The translations under genes and the position numbers were made by a program. From positions 1 to 10,069 of the forward strand of contig JBBIKU010000087.1 of assembly GCA_037445245.1 (NCBI GenBank): a DNA stretch of 10,069 nt, written 5' to 3'. A model generated the notes under the pieces. It was not told the origin of the DNA. It made no database searches and saw only the letters and a list, made by a program, of their open reading frames with translations. Source of the DNA: JBBIKU01 sp037445245. Lineage in GTDB: Bacteria; Chloroflexota; Anaerolineae; Anaerolineales; Anaerolineaceae. Positions 6,351 through 10,069 of this stretch are shown one piece after another (the first letter of the stretch is position 1; each line of letters opens with the position of its first letter).

Positions 6351-7763
6351 TTAGCCAATCGAGCCTTCCATTTGAAGCTGAATTAGGCGGTTCATCTCAA
6401 CTGCGTATTCCATCGGAAGTTCCTTAACCAGCGGTTCGATAAATCCAGAAACCACCATGGTGGTCGCCTCTTCTTCGCTCAAACCGCGACTCATCAGATA
6501 AAAAAGCTGCTCCTCGCCCACCTTGGATACCGAAGCCTCGTGCCCGATGGTGGCGTCCTGTTGATCGATTTCGATGTAAGGATAGGTATCCGAACGCGAT
6601 TGGGGATCCAGCAACAGCGCATCGCACACCACATTGGATTTCGAACCCGCCGCTTTCTCGTGCACCTTCAACAAACCGCGGTAAGAAGCCCTGCCGCCGC
6701 TCTTGCTGATCGATTTCGAAGTGATCTTGCTGGTTGTATTGGGGGCAAAGTGGATCACCTTGCCACCGGCATCCTGATGCTGTCCCGCTCCGGCGAAAGC
6801 CATCGAGAGAATTTCGCCCCGGGCGCCTCTTTCTAACAGATAACACGAGGGATATTTCATGGTGACCTTGGAACCCAGATTGGCGTCCACCCACTCCATC
6901 GTGCCGTTTTCGTGTACCAGCGACCGTTGGGTGACCAGATTGTAAACATTGGTAGACCAGTTCTGGATAGTGGTATAACGCACCCGGGCATCTTTTTTGA
7001 CCACGATTTCGATCACGCCGCTGTGGAAGGAATCGGTGGTATATTGCGGGGCGGTGCAACCCTCGACGTAATGCACCTGAGCACCTTCATCGGCAATGAT
7101 CAATGAGCGTTCAAACTGCCCGATATTGGCGACATTCAACCGGAAGTAGGCTTGCAGCGGAAGATCCACCCGGACCCCCGGCGGCACATATACAAATGAC
7201 CCGCCCGACCACACTGCGCTGTTGAGGGCAGCGAACTTGTTATCTTCAATCGGTATTACCGTGCCAAAATACTGTCGGAACAGATCAGGGTGTTTTCGCA
7301 GCCCGTCCTCGATGCTGAGAAAGATCACACCCTGCGCTTCCAGGTTCTCCTGAATGCTATGATAGACCATTTCCGATTCATACTGGGCGCCGACACCAGC
7401 TAAAAACTTCTGTTCCGCTTCGGGAATGCCAAGTTTATTGAAGGTTTCCTTGATGGTGTCCGGCACCTCATCCCACGACCTGCCCTCGCTCTCGACGGGT
7501 CGCACGTAATAGTAGATATCATCCAGATTCAACTGCGAGAGGTCTGCACCCCAGGTCGGCATCGGTCGTTTCATGAAGTGCTCCAGCGCCTTTAAGCGAA
7601 ATTCCAGCATCCATTGCGGTTCGCCCTTCATGGCAGAAATTTGCTCAACTACCCGGCGGCTTAACCCTTTTTCGGTCTTGAATATCGAAACGTCGGGATT
7701 AGAAAACCCGTAGCGATATTCATCCAGGCGCTCTAGGAAATCAGTCTCTGCCTGCTTACTCAT
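6351..7763 (-). CDS. sufB: Fe-S cluster assembly scaffold protein SufB
   Basis: SufB is the main scaffold subunit, where sulfur and iron are assembled into a cluster in the SufBCD complex. The 470-residue length is normal. Diagnostic stretches are VYVPPGVRVDLPLQAYFR (about 191-208), VEGCTAPQYTTDSFHSGVIE with C236, TTIQNWSTNVYNLVT (264-278), FAPNTTSKITSKSISK (339-354), SNVVCDALL with C380, and ATIGHEASVSKVGEEQLFYL with H408 and E409. C380 and E409 match the E. coli SufB residues C405 and E434 proposed as cluster-site ligands, and C236 corresponds to the sulfur-accepting C254 region. The ATG at 7763 is preceded by a near-perfect GGAGGT ribosome site, the strongest in the operon. It lies 42 bases after sufC. 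Confidence 0.97.
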   Translation of the reverse strand: MSKQAETDFLERLDEYRYGFSNPDVSIFKTEKGLSRRVVEQISAMKGEPQWMLEFRLKALEHFMKRPMPTWGADLSQLNLDDIYYYVRPVESEGRSWDEVPDTIKETFNKLGIPEAEQKFLAGVGAQYESEMVYHSIQENLEAQGVIFLSIEDGLRKHPDLFRQYFGTVIPIEDNKFAALNSAVWSGGSFVYVPPGVRVDLPLQAYFRLNVANIGQFERSLIIADEGAQVHYVEGCTAPQYTTDSFHSGVIEIVVKKDARVRYTTIQNWSTNVYNLVTQRSLVHENGTMEWVDANLGSKVTMKYPSCYLLERGARGEILSMAFAGAGQHQDAGGKVIHFAPNTTSKITSKSISKSGGRASYRGLLKVHEKAAGSKSNVVCDALLLDPQSRSDTYPYIEIDQQDATIGHEASVSKVGEEQLFYLMSRGLSEEEATTMVVSGFIEPLVKELPMEYAVEMNRLIQLQMEGSIG

Positions 7764-7805
7764 TATCGTACCTCCAATCTCATCTTACATCCGCACCGCT
7801 AAAGA

Positions 7806-8585
7806 TCAGGAAGCCAGGGCTTCGTTGGAATACTTCGCACGCGCCCACTCATAACCCTGTTCCTCCAGGTGCAGCGCCAGATCGGCGCCACCTGATTCGA
7901 CGATTCTGCCGTCGAGCATCACATGGACAAAATGGGGCTTGATGTAATTGAGAATGCGTTGGTAATGAGTGATCAACAGCACGCCCAGGTCGGACCCCAT
8001 CAGGGCATTGACCCCTTCGGAGACAACCCGCAGCGCATCGATATCCAAACCTGAATCGGTCTCGTCCAGAATGGCAATCTCAGGGCGCAGCATCGCCATC
8101 TGCAAGATTTCAGCACGTTTCTTCTCGCCGCCCGAGAAGCCCTCGTTGAGATAGCGACCCCCGAAAGAATGGTCCATGCGCAGCAGGCTCATCTGTTCCT
8201 TCAGGGCTTTGCGAAACTCTGGAATGGGGATGCCTTTGTCTTCCGGATTGAGCGCCTTGCGACGTGAATTGAGGGCGGTGCGCAGAAAATTGGCCACCGT
8301 AACCCCCGGAATGGAAACCGGATACTGGAAAGCCAAAAAAATGCCCAGACGGGAACGCTCGTCCGACTCGAGTTCCAAAAGATTCAAACCTTTAAACAGC
8401 ACCTCGCCCACGATCACTTCATAAGCGGGATGTCCCATCAAGGCATACGCCAGAGTGGATTTACCGGTTCCGTTCGGGCCCATGATGGCGTGAATTTCAC
8501 CTTGCCGGACCGTCAGGGTCAATCCCTTGAGAATCTCTTTACCGTCGATACTGACGTGTAAATCTTTGATCGCCAATTCAGACAT
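7806..8585 (-). CDS. sufC: Fe-S cluster assembly ATPase SufC
   Basis: SufC is the soluble ABC-type ATPase that drives conformational change in SufB-SufD during cluster assembly. All ATPase motifs are intact: Walker A GPNGTGKST (36-44), Q-loop Q87 in LAFQYP, the ABC signature region GFSGGEKKR (149-157), Walker B AILDE with E175, the D-loop SGLD (178-181) and switch histidine H207 in LITHYQRIL. The LNEGFSGGEKKR form of the signature and the ETDSGLDIDAL segment are characteristic of SufC, not of transporter ATPases. The length of 259 residues is typical. It is the first gene of the operon, about 60 bases after the predicted transcription start, with GGAG upstream of the ATG at 8585. Confidence 0.97.
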   Translation of the reverse strand: MSELAIKDLHVSIDGKEILKGLTLTVRQGEIHAIMGPNGTGKSTLAYALMGHPAYEVIVGEVLFKGLNLLELESDERSRLGIFLAFQYPVSIPGVTVANFLRTALNSRRKALNPEDKGIPIPEFRKALKEQMSLLRMDHSFGGRYLNEGFSGGEKKRAEILQMAMLRPEIAILDETDSGLDIDALRVVSEGVNALMGSDLGVLLITHYQRILNYIKPHFVHVMLDGRIVESGGADLALHLEEQGYEWARAKYSNEALAS

Positions 8586-8651
8586 CTATGCAGCACTCCT
8601 TTATGGCTCAAAATGATCGACTTCGGTGGATGCTTCGACTTGTCGTGCCGC

Positions 8652-8680
8652 ATTATATCACAGGCAATGGGCGCCGTCAA
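8652..8680 (-). promoter_or_regulatory. Promoter of the suf operon (extended -10, AT-rich upstream element)
   Basis: On the minus strand TTGACG (8680-8675) is followed after 17 bases by a perfect TATAAT (8657-8652) preceded by TG at the extended -10 position. Immediately upstream, 8679-8708 is almost pure A/T and includes an imperfect palindrome (8679-8696, 16 of 18 bases symmetrical), resembling a UP element or a binding site. Predicted transcription start is near 8645, giving a leader of about 60 bases to sufC. Confidence 0.75.
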
Positions 8681-8726
8681 TATTTTATATAATATTCTAA
8701 TATATTTAGTAAACGGAAATGGAAGG

Positions 8727-8747
8727 GTTGGCGGGCAGGTCGCTAAC
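8727..8747. promoter_or_regulatory. Candidate operator: GC-rich inverted repeat in the divergent suf/sufR region
   Basis: GTTGGCG and CGCTAAC form arms of 7 bases with one mismatch around a 7-base centre, inside a GC-rich island (about 8712-8755) bounded on both sides by AT-rich DNA. The island is flanked by two copies of ATATTTAGTA in the same orientation (8702-8711 and 8757-8766). The site lies upstream of both predicted promoters, roughly -80 to -90 from each start, so a simple blocking repressor would not be expected there. Assignment to SufR is an inference from location. Confidence 0.35.
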
Positions 8748-8781
8748 GTCGGTGAAATATTTAGTATAAAAATAGTATATA

Positions 8782-8811
8782 TTGACAAATTAAGAACGGC
8801 TATGATATACT
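8782..8811 (+). promoter_or_regulatory. Promoter of sufR-sufT (extended -10)
   Basis: TTGACA (8782-8787) is followed after 18 bases by TATACT (8806-8811), preceded by TGA, which places TG at the extended -10 position. The upstream 8755-8781 stretch is A/T-rich. Predicted start is near 8818, about 27 bases before the sufR ATG; AAGGA at 8826-8830 is the likely but somewhat distant ribosome site. Confidence 0.72.
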
Positions 8812-8844
8812 GAAAACCGAATTTTAAGGATACACGAAAAGCTT

Positions 8845-9477
8845 ATGAACACGACGCGCGAACGGATATTAAAAACCCTGCTGCACCAGCCAAAATCCAG
8901 CATCAGCCAGCTCGCTAAATCGGTTGGTATTAACGCCATCTCGGTGCGCCACCACCTGACCAACCTTCAAGCCGAAGGGCTGGTCTCGGCGGAAGAAGAG
9001 CGGCACGGAGTCGGACGTCCAAGGCTGGTGTATTCGCTCACCGAGAACGGGGTTGAACGTTTCCCCACCCGCTATCTCACACTCACCAACCGCCTGCTCA
9101 ACCAGATCAAGGAAACCCTTCCGCAGCAGACGGTCAGTCAATTATTCATCCAGATGGCAAAAGAATTAGCCGCCAGTCACGCGCCGCAATTGGCATCGCT
9201 ACCCATGGAGCAGAAACTGGACGCCATTAAACAACTGCTGGCTGAAGAAGGTTTTTCGGTGGAGTGGGAGCGTTCAGGCGACGGCTATTTGATCCATGAA
9301 GTATCCTGCCCCTACCATCACATCGGACAGAGTCATCCCGAAGTGTGCAAAGTAGATCAGACCATGATCGCCACGATGCTCTCGATACCGGTTGAAAAAG
9401 TCGGTTGCATCCTGAACGGACAGAAGCACTGCTCCTACGCCATCAGGGATGTTGTTTTATCGGAGAATAAAAAATGA
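8845..9477 (+). CDS. sufR: SufR-type iron-sulfur cluster-sensing transcriptional regulator
   Basis: This 210-residue protein has an amino-terminal winged helix-turn-helix (about 5-65) with SISQLAKSVGINAISVRHHLTNLQAEGLV as the helix-turn-helix region and the GRPRLVYSLTENG wing found in SufR and related ArsR/DeoR-like regulators. The C-terminal half carries four cysteines, C155, C168, C188 and C196, spaced C-12-C-19-C-7-C. The first two reproduce the C-12-C spacing of known SufR proteins, three or four of which hold a redox-sensitive [4Fe-4S] cluster. Known SufR members repress suf operons when their cluster is intact and release DNA when it is lost. Placement directly divergent from sufC and sharing its control region supports the same role here, including autoregulation. 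The stop overlaps the next start as ATGA. Confidence 0.88.
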   Translation: MNTTRERILKTLLHQPKSSISQLAKSVGINAISVRHHLTNLQAEGLVSAEEERHGVGRPRLVYSLTENGVERFPTRYLTLTNRLLNQIKETLPQQTVSQLFIQMAKELAASHAPQLASLPMEQKLDAIKQLLAEEGFSVEWERSGDGYLIHEVSCPYHHIGQSHPEVCKVDQTMIATMLSIPVEKVGCILNGQKHCSYAIRDVVLSENKK

Positions 9478-9800
9478 GCCATGAGACGGCGAGCAACCGT
9501 CCAAAGTGGGACGCCGAGGACACCCACCCCGAACTCGCCGGCGCCCTGACAGAAGCGCTCAAAGCAGTCATGGATCCCGAATTGGGAATGATCCGCGACG
9601 TGGTAATCTCAGAGGAGAGCGCCCAAATCAGCATGATCCTCACCACGCCCTACTGCCCTTACGCCCCGGCAATGCTCGAAGCCACCCGAAAGAAAGCCGA
9701 AGAAACACTCGGGCGCAAGACCAGCATCGAATACGGAAAAGAGATGTGGGACTTCAGCATGATGGAAGAAGGTTTGGGCGGTGATTGGGGACTATATTGA
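9474..9800 (+). CDS. sufT: MIP18/DUF59 family Fe-S maturation protein (SufT-like)
   Basis: This 108-residue protein has the compact MIP18 (DUF59) fold. Key segments are VMDPELGMIRDVVIS (32-46), where DPE is the family amino-end signature, and ISMILTTPYCPYAPAM (52-67), with the single conserved cysteine C61 in the usual P-x-C-P setting, followed by the amphipathic helix LEATRKKAEETLG. Related SufT proteins support maturation of Fe-S enzymes under high demand, and the fold also occurs in PaaD and at the start of ApbC/Mrp-type carriers. Its ATG overlaps the sufR stop by 4 bases, so translation is probably coupled. The aromatic and acidic tail after residue 90 (MWDFSMMEEGLGGDWGLY) has no function I can assign. 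The gene symbol rests on family plus context. Confidence 0.8.
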   Translation: MSHETASNRPKWDAEDTHPELAGALTEALKAVMDPELGMIRDVVISEESAQISMILTTPYCPYAPAMLEATRKKAEETLGRKTSIEYGKEMWDFSMMEEGLGGDWGLY

Positions 9801-9947
9801 GAAAACCATTCCATCCTTAAACGAATAATCCAATGATTACCGTGTATAGATGGAATAATTCCGTTATCACCCGTTAAGCCCCTTCCCTAGTCATTTCTCT
9901 TCCTTCGTCAACCAGTTAGCAAGGTATATCGGTGGGGAGAATATCAG

Positions 9948-10069
9948 ATGGGAACAATAGACATCGTAATAATTCTTCTCTTTTTGTTTGCAGTTGCGAC
10001 TGCTATCGTTGGTTTAATAGCGGTCATTGGAAAACACCGGAAAGCACAAAGCAAGCTAGATAGTGTAAT
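9948..10069 (+). CDS. Start of a small membrane protein, 3' end outside the window
   Basis: An open frame begins at ATG 9948 with a good GGGGAGA ribosome site 7 bases upstream and runs off the window after 40 codons without a stop. Residues about 5-27 are one hydrophobic stretch (IVIILLFLFAVATAIVGLIAV), a predicted transmembrane helix or uncleaved signal anchor, followed by the basic segment GKHRKAQSK, which suggests the chain continues in the cytoplasm. It cannot be assigned to a family from this fragment. It is 147 bases beyond sufT and is probably a separate transcription unit; codon use is more AT-rich than in the suf genes. Confidence 0.6.
   Translation, partial: MGTIDIVIILLFLFAVATAIVGLIAVIGKHRKAQSKLDSV

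Noticed and set aside
6323..6358. Extended sufD start at TTG 6358
   Set aside because: It would overlap the sufB stop and add 12 residues without family similarity; two ATG codons at 6322 and 6319 with a GGAAA site are better.
8586..8844. Known SufR operator patterns (cyanobacterial CAAC-N6-GTTG; mycobacterial ACACT-N5-TGTGA)
   Set aside because: Neither full pattern is present; only single half-sites are found, so the operator of this SufR remains unassigned beyond the inverted repeat listed.
9808..9856. Inverted repeat ATTCCATC / GATGGAAT after sufT as terminator
   Set aside because: The arms are only 8 bp and 33 bases apart, AT-rich, with no T tract; a 5-bp hairpin inside (9826-9839) is also too weak.
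1..10069. CRISPR arrays, tRNA or rRNA genes, insertion sequences, phage genes
   Set aside because: I saw no spaced direct-repeat array, no cloverleaf or rRNA-like stretch, and no transposase, integrase or phage structural protein in any frame.

Overview
The window looks like a chromosomal segment of a Chloroflexota bacterium, probably Anaerolineae-like. I infer this from protein style, gene order and moderate-to-high GC coding sequence, not from a database match. It is dominated by a complete SUF iron-sulfur cluster assembly locus.

Layout. (1) Bases 1-267 are the 3' end of a NuoF/HydB-type subunit with a two-[4Fe-4S] ferredoxin tail, followed by a good rho-independent terminator (293-327). 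(2) Bases 440-949 encode a stand-alone CRP/FNR-type sensor domain without a DNA-binding domain. (3) Bases 1022-2561 hold a strong promoter driving two decayed genes. The first is a SAM-dependent methyltransferase with an in-frame TAG at codon 6 and two -1 frameshifts. The second is a PIG-L/LmbE deacetylase broken by a run of ten T. (4) On the minus strand, 8585 down to 2558, lies the operon sufC-sufB-sufD-(97-residue unknown)-sufS-sufU-Rieske ferredoxin, all intact and tightly spaced. (5) Bases 8586-8844 are an AT-rich divergent control region with two facing-away extended -10 promoters and a GC-rich inverted repeat between them. (6) On the plus strand, 8845-9800, are a SufR-type Fe-S repressor and a SufT/MIP18 (DUF59) protein whose start overlaps the sufR stop (ATGA). 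(7) The right edge holds the start of a small membrane protein (9948 onward).

How it works together. SufS removes sulfur from cysteine and SufU accepts it by zinc-dependent transfer. SufB-SufC-SufD is the ATPase-coupled scaffold on which the cluster is built. SufT probably helps maturation of some targets, and the Rieske protein is a likely electron donor or cluster-carrying partner. SufR carries four cysteines in the family pattern and sits divergently, so it probably senses cluster status and represses the operon. No sufE or sufA is visible, which fits a SufU-type pathway.

The most interesting open points are the unknown SH3-like small protein embedded between sufD and sufS, the short form of SufU, the symmetrical control region, and the concentration of four lesions in two adjacent genes beside an undamaged 6 kb operon.
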